DNA of 64,000 bases from JAJDZL01 sp965220665 (GTDB lineage: Bacteria; Pseudomonadota; Gammaproteobacteria; Arenicellales; JAJDZL01): positions 2,480,001-2,544,000 of the forward strand of contig CBDCQQ010000005.1 in NCBI GenBank assembly GCA_965220665.1. The letters are read 5' to 3'. The number at the start of each line of letters is the position of its first letter. Position 1 is the stretch's first letter. The position numbers and the translations under genes are program-made. The notes under the pieces were generated by a model, which saw only the letters and a program-made list of their open reading frames with translations, had not been told where the DNA came from and did no database searches. Below, piece by piece: positions 27,416 to 35,893 of the stretch.

Positions 27416-28219
27416 GTGAATGTGTCTCATAGCATTGATCTTGAAAAGTATCCGTTACATCAACTAAACAGCACCACAGGCTTTGAGCTAGTTGATCGTT
27501 TTCGGTCTGAACTAGAGACGTATGGTGTTCTCACTTTGGCGGGCTTTCTCAGACAGTCAGTTGTTGAGGATTGCGTGGCGCAGCTCTCACCCATTATTGA
27601 GAAAGAATCCTTTGTTCACAATCGAGAACACAACATTTATTTTGACGATCGCATGGAAAAAGTTGCAGCGGATGCCTCTGTACTGGCCCAAATGCATACG
27701 ACCAGTTTGACAGTTTGCGGTGATCAAATTGCGTCGTCAGTGCTTTGGGACCTTTACCAGTGGCAGCCAATGATTGACTTTATTGCGGCAATTGTCGGAA
27801 AGGATCGACTGTATCCGATGGACGACCCACTGGCAGGGCTCAATATCAAATCATTCCGCAACGATGATGTGACAAACTGGCACTTCGACCGGTCTGAATT
27901 CACGATTACTCTGCTTTTACAGCAACCGATCTCCGGCGGAGTGTTCCAGATCCGACAAAATTTGAGAAGCGATGGAAATCCGAATTATTCAGGCGTAGAG
28001 AAGCTTCTTGAGGGCAAAGACCGAAAGGTTCGTTCCGTCCATCTGGAACCTGGAACTCTCACGGTATTTAAAGGCAAACACTCAGCCCACAGAGTATCAC
28101 CAGTCTCGGGTAGCAGGAAGCGAATAGTAGCGGTATTCTCCTACTTCGATTCACCGGGCGTTCGATTTTCTGACGAAGATCGTATTCAGTTTTATGGGCG
28201 AAGTCAGGAAATTAACTGA
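27416..28219 (+). CDS. 2-oxoglutarate/Fe(II)-dependent oxygenase-like protein
   Basis: A 267-aa protein with the facial-triad pattern of 2OG oxygenases. H-x-D is seen in NWHFDRSEFTITLLLQQP and the distal His and Arg in KGKHSAHRVSPVSGSRKRIVAVF. The Asp is present, so a hydroxylase rather than a halogenase is expected. The start is GTG at 27416 (GTG 27422 is an alternative), with GGAG about 9 nt upstream. It follows the amidohydrolase gene by 30 bp and may share its transcript. A polyamine- or amino-acid-related substrate is inferred from context only. Confidence 0.7.
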   Translation: MNVSHSIDLEKYPLHQLNSTTGFELVDRFRSELETYGVLTLAGFLRQSVVEDCVAQLSPIIEKESFVHNREHNIYFDDRMEKVAADASVLAQMHTTSLTVCGDQIASSVLWDLYQWQPMIDFIAAIVGKDRLYPMDDPLAGLNIKSFRNDDVTNWHFDRSEFTITLLLQQPISGGVFQIRQNLRSDGNPNYSGVEKLLEGKDRKVRSVHLEPGTLTVFKGKHSAHRVSPVSGSRKRIVAVFSYFDSPGVRFSDEDRIQFYGRSQEIN

Positions 28220-28337
28220 CGGGTGGGGAGAACAGATTTTCGCCGTCTTTTGGAAAAGGCAGATAGCCGATCTCATCGATGATCAAAAGCACCGGGCAGC
28301 CAGAGTCAGCCAACCCGCACAAGTCACCGAGACGTCA
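28212..28337 (-). pseudogene. istB: IstB (IS21 helper ATPase) fragment
   Basis: The minus-strand frame reads GDLCGLADSGCPVLLIIDEI followed by GYLPFPKDGENLF and then a stop. The Walker B block LLIIDEIGYLP is the signature of IstB. About 40 codons remain with no Walker A region. It is debris of an IS21-type element lying against the end of the oxygenase gene. Confidence 0.7.
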
Positions 28338-28507
28338 ATTCGGAGGTTTTGTAATTTCCGACTCTGGTGAACATACTATGGTTTCGGAACGTAAAATCGC
28401 AAGTCCAATCTGCTTGGCTGAGTGCGGACAAAATCTCACTCTGGTGTAATGGTCAATCGACGATTTGTATCGGTGTTCGATCTGATAAACTAGACACAAC
28501 TTATGAC

Positions 28508-28526
28508 CAGTTAGTAATTCTGACTG
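28508..28526. promoter_or_regulatory. Operator-like inverted repeat before the toxin-antitoxin genes
   Basis: CAGTTAG (28508-28514) and CTGACTG (28520-28526) are complementary at six of seven positions around a TAATT spacer, 13 bp before the antitoxin start. Antitoxins of this type usually repress their own operon from such sites. Confidence 0.35.
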
Positions 28527-28538
28527 ATAAATCCTGAA

Positions 28539-28790
28539 ATGAGCAGAAAATCAATCGGCGCCGCCAAGTTCAAAGAACAATGTCTGGCCCTGCTAGATCA
28601 ATTGGATTCCAACGGACTGATTATTACCAAACATAACAAACCGGTCGCGCGCTTGATTCCCTATCGAGAAGTTGATGCGGATCTCATCGGCTGCGCAAAA
28701 GGTAAAATTGAAATTCAAGGTGATATCCTCTCCACCGACGTGAATTGGAAGATCAGTGTCAAGCCACAACGAAGCGATGCTGAATCTTGA
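28539..28790 (+). CDS. Phd/YefM-type antitoxin
   Basis: An 83-aa antitoxin-like protein. The N-terminal IGAAKFKEQCLALLDQL, then LIITKHNKPVARLIPY, is the Phd fold pattern that binds DNA. The C-terminal part (ILSTDVNWKI and a charged tail) would wrap the toxin. The gene overlaps the PIN toxin by 14 bp, the usual coupling of antitoxin and toxin. Confidence 0.82.
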   Translation: MSRKSIGAAKFKEQCLALLDQLDSNGLIITKHNKPVARLIPYREVDADLIGCAKGKIEIQGDILSTDVNWKISVKPQRSDAES

Positions 28791-29139
28791 TACGCACATG
28801 CTGATATACGCCGTCAGCGATAGTCTTGTTCCTTGGGAAAGATCTCTATTGGAAGATAGTCGATGGTCGATTTCAGCGATCGTCTGGTGGGAAATTGCGA
28901 AACTCGCTCAGCTCGAACGCATCAATATAAACTGGGACAGTAACTCGATAAAACGATTGATTCGGCGGTTGCATGTTTGGCCGATCGACATTGAAATCGC
29001 GATAACTTCAACACAACTCGATTTTCAAAGCGATCCAGTTGACGAATTGATAGCGGCAACCAGTGTTGTGCACAAAATTCCCCTGCTTACACGGGATGAA
29101 AGAATTCTAAGTTCAAAGATTGTGCCATTTGCCATGTAG
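28777..29139 (+). CDS. PIN-domain toxin (VapC-like)
   Basis: A 120-aa PIN-domain ribonuclease candidate. Acidic active-site residues are seen in MLNLDTHMLIYAV, in the Glu of VWWEIAKLAQ and in the C-terminal DELIAATSVVHKIPLLTRDE. An upstream GTG at 28756 is in frame, but ATG 28777 places the first catalytic Asp at residue 5, as is normal. It lies in a debris-rich region between istB and another remnant, typical for a mobile toxin-antitoxin module. Confidence 0.83.
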   Translation: MLNLDTHMLIYAVSDSLVPWERSLLEDSRWSISAIVWWEIAKLAQLERININWDSNSIKRLIRRLHVWPIDIEIAITSTQLDFQSDPVDELIAATSVVHKIPLLTRDERILSSKIVPFAM

Positions 29140-29285
29140 ACTCGCAGATTACGCACTTTGCACTGACTGGATCGGGTGAAAATTTCAAGATTGGTAGTGA
29201 CCACACAAGCGTTGCTACTTGTTCTAGGTTGAAAGGACACCTGTCATTATCAGTTTAGTTGGTAGATTTGAGTTGTGTTGTTGCT

Positions 29286-29464
29286 TCAAGCCGGTGACAG
29301 CGGTATATCGAACGCTTCTTGACCATTGAGATCGAAATGACGCTGTGCCTGTAGCGCCGAAACGAAGTGGTCCTCAGGAATGATCAACGCCAGTGCAATA
29401 TTGCTGCATATCGCTCGATTGCCCGAACCTTTGCCAGTGTGTGACAAACCGGTGTTAAACGAGT
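29286..29464 (-). pseudogene. Unidentified coding remnant
   Basis: The minus strand keeps an open frame of about 58 codons reading YSFNTGLSHTGKGSGNRAIC, then SNIALALIIPEDHFVSALQA and a short tail ending IPLSPA at a TGA. The composition is protein-like and there is no start codon or ribosome site. I do not recognise the family. Given the istB debris nearby, it may be part of a lost mobile element. The rest of 29140-29700 shows nothing else. Confidence 0.35.
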
Positions 29465-29731
29465 AAAAAATATCGCTCTAGTGACTCTAGTGGAAGGTTT
29501 TTTTATCCATCTAACAATAAGTGCGAATTCACCTGGCACCTCAACACCACCAACAAATAATATTTGGTTTCATCATCATTGGAAGCTACGGTTAAATGTT
29601 GAATACCGTGGATTGGGCGTGTCTTTGCAGTGCATCCAAACCCAACCCTATAAATTATCGGTAATAGAATATTTGGCTGGCTCGATTATGAGAGGGACAA
29701 AATGAAAACCATTGATTTTTTGTCCAATTTA

Positions 29732-29760
29732 TTCATCGGACAATCGTTGTCAAATATAAT
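29732..29760 (+). promoter_or_regulatory. Probable promoter of the rpsP operon
   Basis: TTCATC (29732-29737), a 17-bp spacer and a consensus TATAAT (29755-29760), placed 40 bp before rpsP. TGTCC/GGACA arms overlap the -35 region. Confidence 0.5.
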
Positions 29761-29799
29761 GCTATCTTTTTACCAACATTCTACGGAGTCATTTGGCCA

Positions 29800-30063
29800 A
29801 TGGTCGTAATTCGTTTAGCGCGTGGTGGGGCAAAGAAAAGACCCTTCTACTCCATTGTGGTAGCTGACAGTCGGCGTGCATCAACCGGAAAGTTCATTGA
29901 ACGGCTTGGATTCTTTAATCCCATTGCCCGAGAGCATGAAGAAAGTTTGAAAGTTGATCTTGACCGGGTGGATTACTGGGTGTCCAATGGTGCCCAAATG
30001 TCTGATAGAGTCGGCACACTGATTAAAACTGCAAGAGCCGAAGCCAGTCTGAATCCTGCCTAA
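29800..30063 (+). CDS. rpsP: 30S ribosomal protein S16
   Basis: An 87-aa S16 protein. The N-terminus MVVIRLARGGAKKRPFYSIV and the following SRRASTGKFIERLGFFNP are diagnostic. It is the first gene of rpsP-rimM-trmD-rplS, the standard ribosome and tRNA maturation operon. Confidence 0.97.
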   Translation: MVVIRLARGGAKKRPFYSIVVADSRRASTGKFIERLGFFNPIAREHEESLKVDLDRVDYWVSNGAQMSDRVGTLIKTARAEASLNPA

Positions 30064-30164
30064 ATATTATTCAGTGAGTGAACCACTCATTCGCTGAAAT
30101 GACACCAGAATCTGTTTGAACGTTTTAATCTTCCGTAGTTTGCTGGAGTCGGCATTCCAATAGA

Positions 30165-30680
30165 TTGGTACACAAAAATCTCAACGACAGTGTAATTGTT
30201 GGCCGTGTTGCAGATGCCTTTGGTGTCAGGGGTCATGTTAAAGTTCGATCCTTTACCGACCAGCCCGAGAATCTTCTTGAATTTCAACGTTGGGAGTTGA
30301 GCAAAAAGTCTGGAGACTGCCAGTTATATTCGGTATTCTCAAGCCAGATTCACGGGAAGTTCGTTACTGCCAAACTCGACGGGGTTGACACACGCGACCA
30401 CGCACTTGAACTCAAGGGTTCAGACATACAGATTCCGATTGGCGACTTTCCGAAGTTACCAGAAGGTGATTACTATCACTTTCAACTGTTAGATTTGAAG
30501 GTGATTGATATTAATGGAACTGTCTATGGTCGGGTCGACAGCGTGATGCAGACCGGAGCAAATGATGTCCTGGTTGTCGAGGGAGAAAACAGTTGCCTGA
30601 TTCCATATATTCCAGATGTGATCAAAACAGTCGACTTGGAGACAGATGTCATTCGGGTTGAATGGCAGATTGAAATGTAA
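30165..30680 (+). CDS. rimM: 16S rRNA processing protein RimM
   Basis: A 171-aa ribosome maturation factor that binds S19 and helps assemble the 30S head. The N-terminal VIVGRVADAFGVRGHVKVRSF and the C-terminal PRC-barrel part (YYHFQLLDLKVIDINGTVYG, VLVVEGENSCLIPYIPDVIK) are typical. The start is probably TTG at 30165, as no in-frame ATG is close. The gap to rpsP is about 100 bp. Confidence 0.93.
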   Translation: MVHKNLNDSVIVGRVADAFGVRGHVKVRSFTDQPENLLEFQRWELSKKSGDCQLYSVFSSQIHGKFVTAKLDGVDTRDHALELKGSDIQIPIGDFPKLPEGDYYHFQLLDLKVIDINGTVYGRVDSVMQTGANDVLVVEGENSCLIPYIPDVIKTVDLETDVIRVEWQIEM

Positions 30681-30690
30681 CTTACTAGAT

Positions 30691-31443
30691 ATGCAAGTTC
30701 GCGCAATCACGATTTTTCCTTCCATGTTCGATGCCTTAACCGGATTCGGCATCACGCGGCGTGCGATAGAAAATGACCTGTTGGAGTTTGGCGCAGTTGA
30801 TCTTAGGAAGTACGGGCAGGGGACGCATCGACAGTTGGATGACCGTCCTTTTGGAGGCGGACCTGGAATGGTCATGCTTGCAGAACCGGTAATCGACTGT
30901 GTTGCCGAATTGCGTCAGAAAATGCGGCAGGACACACCAGTGATTTACATGAGCCCTCAAGGGCGACGAATGACTCAAGATGATGTCTGTCGATTCGCCG
31001 AACTGCCAGATATGATTATTCTATGTGGACGTTACGAAGGCATTGACCAACGCGCATTGGATATAATTCGCGCTGAGGAATGGTCAATAGGTGACTATGT
31101 TCTGACAGGTGGAGAGTTGGCTGCAATGGTGTTGATTGATACAATTGTGCGTCAGTTTCCAGGTGCATTGGGAAACGATCAGTCCATTGAATGCGATTCC
31201 TTTTCGAACGGATTGCTTGACTGTGTTCACTACACCCGACCGCGTACTGTTCAAGGACTGTCAGTTCCTTCAGTTTTAATTTCAGGTGATCACGAAGCAA
31301 TCAACTTTTGGCGCATGAAGCAATCTATCGGCCGAACCTGGCTGAGACGGCCAGATTTACTGGATAGACTGGATCTTAACGACGAGCAACGCCGAGCTTT
31401 ATCAGATTTTCAAACCGAGCATCAACATCAGAGGAAAACATGA
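30691..31443 (+). CDS. trmD: tRNA (guanine-37-N1)-methyltransferase TrmD
   Basis: A 250-aa SPOUT-class enzyme that makes m1G37 in tRNAs. The knot and SAM site show in LCGRYEGIDQRAL and IGDYVLTGGELAAMVLID, with the early DDRPFGGGPGMVML loop. An open frame extends upstream to 30646 over the end of rimM. ATG 30691 gives the canonical MQVRAITIFPSMF start. It overlaps rplS by 4 bp. Confidence 0.96.
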   Translation: MQVRAITIFPSMFDALTGFGITRRAIENDLLEFGAVDLRKYGQGTHRQLDDRPFGGGPGMVMLAEPVIDCVAELRQKMRQDTPVIYMSPQGRRMTQDDVCRFAELPDMIILCGRYEGIDQRALDIIRAEEWSIGDYVLTGGELAAMVLIDTIVRQFPGALGNDQSIECDSFSNGLLDCVHYTRPRTVQGLSVPSVLISGDHEAINFWRMKQSIGRTWLRRPDLLDRLDLNDEQRRALSDFQTEHQHQRKT

Positions 31444-31790
31444 GCGGGAAGTTAATACAGGAAATTGAATCCGAACAGATGAGAGATGATCTCCCGGATT
31501 TTTCACCGGGTGATACCGTTCGTGTTGTGATACTGGTACGTGAAGGGGAGCGAGTGCGGCAGCAGGCTTTTGAAGGCGTGGTGATTGCAAAGCGTAATCG
31601 CGGTCTGAACTCGTCGTTCACGGTGCGCAAAATATCGTACGGTGAAGGAGTGGAACGAGTCTTTCAAACTCACAGTCCGCTCATTCGAAGCGTAGAAGTC
31701 AAACGGCGGGGTGCTGTTCGGCGTGCAAAACTGTACTACCTGCGCGACCGAACCGGTAAGTCTGCAAGAATTAAAGAAAAAATCAAATAG
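31440..31790 (+). CDS. rplS: 50S ribosomal protein L19
   Basis: A 116-aa L19 protein. FSPGDTVRVVILVREGERVR and VERVFQTHSPLIRSVEVKRRG are diagnostic. Its start overlaps the trmD stop (ATGA). It is the last gene of the rpsP operon. Confidence 0.97.
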   Translation: MSGKLIQEIESEQMRDDLPDFSPGDTVRVVILVREGERVRQQAFEGVVIAKRNRGLNSSFTVRKISYGEGVERVFQTHSPLIRSVEVKRRGAVRRAKLYYLRDRTGKSARIKEKIK

Positions 31791-31816
31791 GTTCATTCAA
31801 TAACGTTTTTAATCTG

Positions 31817-31873
31817 CAGCACCTGTTGACAGGGTGCTGTGTTGACGCCCATACGCCTGTGATGCAGGTGTCT
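31817..31873 (+). other. Two adjacent hairpins between rplS and the TPR gene
   Basis: A first stem pairs CAGCACC with GGTGCTG (31817-31839). A second pairs ACGCCTG with CAGGTGT (from about 31852), with one G-T pair. Neither is followed by a T run, so a terminator is uncertain. Confidence 0.3.
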
Positions 31874-31895
31874 AAACGGAATCTATCGACATTCA

Positions 31896-33830
31896 ATGCT
31901 ACCGATTATGCGTAGCTTAAGTCAAATTTCCCTTCTCAAACAAACCCATCGACGGTGGTGGGTCGTAGCGATTTTTCTCTTCCTGTTTTCAATCGGAAGT
32001 TCGGTCGCGCCACATTTACTTCATGCCCAAACCACCGATGATTCCAACGAAGCTGTAAATGAAGAGCATGTAGAAACTGCTGAGTCAACGGATATAGACA
32101 GTCAGGCTGAGTCTTCCGCGGCGTCAGGGTATGAAGTCGGAATTTCACTTGACCGTGTTCGTGAATTAGTTGATCTAGGCACATTGGAACTCGCTTACCG
32201 TCTGATTGTTGAAGCACGTCCCGAATATGACCAGACATCTGACTGGATGGAGTGGGAAACACTTTATCTGGAACTCGCTTGGCAGCTTGAAGCCTGGAAT
32301 GATTTGATTGACCGGGCAACACAGCTTAGGGAAACTGAAATCTCACACTTGGCGCAAACGTATGCCATTCGGGCTGAGATTCATCTGAAGCAGTATTCCA
32401 ATGCTTTACGGAACATTCGAGCACTGATATTGGATCAGTCAGGAGATCAGAATACTCTCATCCAACTTCGCAGACTGATTGCACAGCTCTATGTTGAAGA
32501 AGACAATCTCGAAGATGCAGAAATAGCGCTTGCGCTCTATGATCGCGATTACCGCCCTAGCGCTCCGGAATGGGAGCATCGCTACACCCGAGTTTTATTC
32601 CGAAACAACAAGTTGGACGAAGCCCAAACTCGATTATCACCGCTTCAGACACTTGAGGCACAGCTTCTAGACCTATATGCCAAATTTCAAACGCGAGTAT
32701 CGAGCCCAGCTGAGACGGTACTCAAAGGACTCGAGATCGAACCGCAGTTTGAGAGTGACCCTGCGTTACATGTGGAACTTTGGGCACTCATTGAAGTTGC
32801 AGCGCGTGCGTACAACGACTTTGAAATGCAGACCGAGGCAATTGAATCGGGACTTTCCATTAATTACCCACAACTTTCGAAGTGGGAACACTTACCAGTT
32901 GTACCGCTGAACACCGAGATTCAGTTACTTGAGACTTACGACAATTTCGCTTTTTTTGTTGGAAACGACATCGGCTTGGTCATTGGAGATGATGAAAGCT
33001 GGTTTCAGTTGGCACAGGAATTTGAAATTACCTCCCCAATCACTGCACGAGCGGTTCATGCCTATCTGGCCAGAAACGCTTATGACAGCGAATACAAGGT
33101 ACAAAGCACAAGGGCGTTGGCCGATTTGTTGTATGAAGCAGGTTTACAGAACCTACTTGACAGGCTGTTTGTTAGAAATGGTCTGTTGGATGTTTCAATG
33201 GTGTCACATGAACAGCAGACTCGACTTGCCAATGCCCTATTGAAGCAAAAGGATTATGAGAAAGCGTTGAGCATCATTAATGTGATGGCAGAGCCAGGGG
33301 AACCGGCTCAGTTGGAATCGTGGTATCTGACGCAGGCGCGGATTGCCATATCAATTGGAGAGTATGACAGAAGTGGACTTCTGCTTGACGAAGCGATAGG
33401 CAATATACCACTACAGGCGGAACAGTCAGCGATCGACCGAATAAAGCAGGTTGTTTATGATTTGCAGGACAGTAACCAACACGATCTCGCAATTCAGTTT
33501 TTTGTAAAGCTCTACGACAGAGCGACAGAAACCCAAGACAGAAGAGAATTGCTGCGCTGGATTAGCGAATCGTATTCAGCGATGGAAGATTACGTCAATG
33601 CTTCCGAACATTTGTTAAGGTCAGCGCAGTTAGGAAATGACTGGAACGATGAATGGGGATTAGCAGCACGGCTCAAAGCTGGCGATGAGATGGTCAATGC
33701 GGGGTTCATTGATGATGCCAGAGTCATTTACACGCAGTTGCACGATGACGCCCTTGATCCCCGGACTCGGGCGTTGATTTCCAATCGATTGCATGGCTTG
33801 CCAGTGTCTGATTTGGCCAGTTCACAATGA
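31896..33830 (+). CDS. Exported TPR-like protein of unknown function
   Basis: A 644-aa protein with an N-terminal membrane or signal segment (WWVVAIFLFLFSIGSSVAPH) followed by an acidic low-complexity linker. The rest consists of repeated amphipathic helix pairs like tetratricopeptide repeats, for example LVDLGTLELAYRLIVEARP and LANALLKQKDYEKALSIINV. No catalytic motif was seen. The signal implies a periplasmic location. Its stop overlaps the xerD start by 4 bp, so the two are coupled. I cannot assign a specific function. Confidence 0.75.
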   Translation: MLPIMRSLSQISLLKQTHRRWWVVAIFLFLFSIGSSVAPHLLHAQTTDDSNEAVNEEHVETAESTDIDSQAESSAASGYEVGISLDRVRELVDLGTLELAYRLIVEARPEYDQTSDWMEWETLYLELAWQLEAWNDLIDRATQLRETEISHLAQTYAIRAEIHLKQYSNALRNIRALILDQSGDQNTLIQLRRLIAQLYVEEDNLEDAEIALALYDRDYRPSAPEWEHRYTRVLFRNNKLDEAQTRLSPLQTLEAQLLDLYAKFQTRVSSPAETVLKGLEIEPQFESDPALHVELWALIEVAARAYNDFEMQTEAIESGLSINYPQLSKWEHLPVVPLNTEIQLLETYDNFAFFVGNDIGLVIGDDESWFQLAQEFEITSPITARAVHAYLARNAYDSEYKVQSTRALADLLYEAGLQNLLDRLFVRNGLLDVSMVSHEQQTRLANALLKQKDYEKALSIINVMAEPGEPAQLESWYLTQARIAISIGEYDRSGLLLDEAIGNIPLQAEQSAIDRIKQVVYDLQDSNQHDLAIQFFVKLYDRATETQDRRELLRWISESYSAMEDYVNASEHLLRSAQLGNDWNDEWGLAARLKAGDEMVNAGFIDDARVIYTQLHDDALDPRTRALISNRLHGLPVSDLASSQ

Positions 33831-34744
33831 TGAAGCAGCCATCGCCTGAAATTTCAAACGAAGATCTCCAACTGATTAATCAGTTTACGGATTCAATATG
33901 GTCCGAATCGGGATTGGCACAAAATACCTTGGAATCTTATCGACTGGATCTCATCTCCTTGTCGTTATGGCTTAATCAACAGAAAAAGAATCTGCTCGAA
34001 GTCGATCGTGCAGACATAATGCGCTACCTGGCCAGCAAGTCTGCATATGGTGCTCGAACGATTGCTCGTCAATTGAGTACATATCGTCGTTTCTATCGTT
34101 ATTGCGTCGCTGAATCGGTGTTGAAATCCTGTCCAACCGATGAAATTACTTCTCCCTTCATCGGCAGAAGTCTTCCAAAGGCACTATCGGAGTCCGAAAT
34201 TGAAGCGCTGCTGCACGCACCCGATATTAGCAAGGACATTGGTTTACGCGACCGGTCGATGCTGGAAACGCTCTATGGAGCAGGTTTAAGAGTATCGGAA
34301 CTGGTCAGTCTACCCCTCGGTGCGGTTAACCGCGCTGAAGGTTGGGTGAGACTGACAGGTAAAGGAGCCCGTGAAAGATTGGTTCCATTGGGTGAGCACG
34401 CCGTTCATTGGTTGAATGAATACATGGAACGAGCGCGCCCAAATCTGTCAAAAAAAGGACTTAGCAACGACCTTTATATTACGTCCCGCGGCAGACAAAT
34501 GACGCGGCAGACATTTTGGACTAATATTCGAAAATACGCAACTGCGGCTGGGATTTCAAGCGAGAAGATCACCCCACATGCTTTGCGACATTCATTTGCA
34601 ACACATCTCTTGGATCATGGTTCAGATTTGCGAACAATTCAGCAGCTTTTGGGACACAGCGATTTATCAACAACCCAGATATACACACATGTCTCCAGGC
34701 AGCGACTGTCGAAACTACTGAAAGATCATCACCCGCGGGGCTAA
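33827..34744 (+). CDS. xerD: Tyrosine recombinase XerD
   Basis: A 305-aa tyrosine recombinase that resolves chromosome dimers at dif with XerC. Catalytic residues are seen in YGAGLRVSELVSL (Arg), HALRHSFATHLLDHG (His-x-x-Arg), LLGHSDLSTTQIYTHV (His and nucleophile Tyr). The N-terminal SAM-like core-binding domain is present. The length is normal. Its stop overlaps the stop of the convergent thioredoxin gene by a few bases. XerC would look similar, but the sequence pattern favours XerD. Confidence 0.9.
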   Translation: MMKQPSPEISNEDLQLINQFTDSIWSESGLAQNTLESYRLDLISLSLWLNQQKKNLLEVDRADIMRYLASKSAYGARTIARQLSTYRRFYRYCVAESVLKSCPTDEITSPFIGRSLPKALSESEIEALLHAPDISKDIGLRDRSMLETLYGAGLRVSELVSLPLGAVNRAEGWVRLTGKGARERLVPLGEHAVHWLNEYMERARPNLSKKGLSNDLYITSRGRQMTRQTFWTNIRKYATAAGISSEKITPHALRHSFATHLLDHGSDLRTIQQLLGHSDLSTTQIYTHVSRQRLSKLLKDHHPRG

Positions 34745-35634
34745 TGCAGGGTGCGAGCCAGCGAACTGCGATACTGTGACACCAGCGGGTGGTCATCACC
34801 AACCATGTCAAAAGCCTTAATCAAACCTTTTCGTCCAGCATCTTCGTTAAAGCTGCGGTCGTTTCTGACAATCTGCAGCAGGAGTTCCATCGCCTCAGCA
34901 ATGTCACCTTTAACCATGCAGATTGCAGCGAGTTGGTAGTGTGCTTCCCAGTTTGCCTTGTCTTGCGCGATGATTTCTCGCAATTCAGTTTCTGATTTGC
35001 CCGAGTAGGAGATTTCTGCAAAGTGCATTGCAGCTTCAACAAATCGATAATTCGGGCTTGTAGATTTGTCTTTCAGTTTGCTCAGTGTGTCTCGGACTTC
35101 ATCAAATTTGTTGAGGTTCAGATACAAGCGAGCAAGACGAAACATACTTTCTTCGGATCCGTCTTCTTTCAGTGCTTCAATTGCCTCAGATTCTCGGCCG
35201 AGGCTAATCATGTCCTGAATCGGATCCGATATGTTAGGTTCTACCGGCGGCTTTTCAGTTAGAGAGATATGTTTGGAAAGGAATTCCTTAACGACATTTT
35301 CTGGTTGAGCGCCCATAAATCCATCAACGACTGCAGCGTCTTTGACGAGATACACGGTCGGTACGCTACGCACCTGAAACTGCATCGCAAGCTCCTGCTG
35401 TTCGTCGATGTTCACCTTGACGAGTCGAAACGCATCGGCGTATTTATGGGCAAGATTTTCAAGAATTGGAGTCAGGTTCTTGCACGGCCCACACCATGGC
35501 GCCCAAAAATCGACCAGAACGGGTACAGCTTTGGATTTTTCTATTACTTCTTCAAGAAAGTTTTCAACATCAACATCTTTTATTTCCGCATCTTCTTCAT
35601 TGGTGTCGGGAGTAGGATTAATCAAATGAACCAC
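34741..35634 (-). CDS. cnoX: CnoX/YbbN-like thioredoxin with TPR tail
   Basis: A 297-aa protein. The N-terminal thioredoxin domain carries the full redox site VDFWAPWCGPCKNLTPIL. The C-terminal half has TPR-like helices (EAIEALKEDGSEESMFRLAR, LAAICMVKGDIAEAMELLLQ). The layout matches the chaperedoxin CnoX, which protects proteins from overoxidation and passes them to GroEL. The E. coli protein lacks the first active-site Cys, so this one may keep reductase activity. In the chromosome before island insertion it lay just downstream of tRNA-Glu on the same strand. Confidence 0.87.
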   Translation of the reverse strand: MVHLINPTPDTNEEDAEIKDVDVENFLEEVIEKSKAVPVLVDFWAPWCGPCKNLTPILENLAHKYADAFRLVKVNIDEQQELAMQFQVRSVPTVYLVKDAAVVDGFMGAQPENVVKEFLSKHISLTEKPPVEPNISDPIQDMISLGRESEAIEALKEDGSEESMFRLARLYLNLNKFDEVRDTLSKLKDKSTSPNYRFVEAAMHFAEISYSGKSETELREIIAQDKANWEAHYQLAAICMVKGDIAEAMELLLQIVRNDRSFNEDAGRKGLIKAFDMVGDDHPLVSQYRSSLARTLH

Positions 35635-35665
35635 AAAGCAACCTCATCAAACAAACAAAAAAATT

Positions 35666-35687
35666 TGGCGCTCCCAAGAGGAATTGA
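35666..35687. other. attL, left end of the island
   Basis: The core TGGCGCTCCC (35666-35675) is followed by AAGAGGAATTGA, where the tRNA has TAGGGGAATCGA. To its left is chromosomal DNA that originally followed the tRNA-Glu 3' end (a T-rich run when read on the minus strand). To its right is element DNA that imitates the tRNA sequence imperfectly, as expected for attP. Confidence 0.8.
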
Positions 35688-35893
35688 TTCGCACTTTAGG
35701 GAGCATACCTCTTTCAATTACCATTATTCATCCTCAAACGATACCAATGTATCAGAAAATTGCCGCCAATGTGTTGTACCTTAAGAATTTCGGATACAGT
35801 CGGAATAGAATAGCTCGAATAATGGGGGTTAGTCCTCAAGTTGTTTCCCAGGCCATTAAATATCAATTATCAAAGACGAGCAGTTATGAGTAA
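35666..35893 (+). CDS. Detached C-terminal segment of the island recombinase (HTH tail)
   Basis: The frame from the core TGG to the TAA at 35891-35893 encodes 75 codons. It is exactly in phase with the recombinase frame at the other core. The C-terminal part reads MYQKIAANVLYLKNFGYSRN, then RIARIMGVSPQVVSQAIKYQ, a helix-turn-helix like those at the ends of resolvases. In the integrated state it has no recombinase promoter. It could be translated as a small protein from TTG 35684 or ATG 35750. In the circle it would extend the recombinase to about 625 aa. Confidence 0.7.
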   Translation, partial: WRSQEELIRTLGSIPLSITIIHPQTIPMYQKIAANVLYLKNFGYSRNRIARIMGVSPQVVSQAIKYQLSKTSSYE

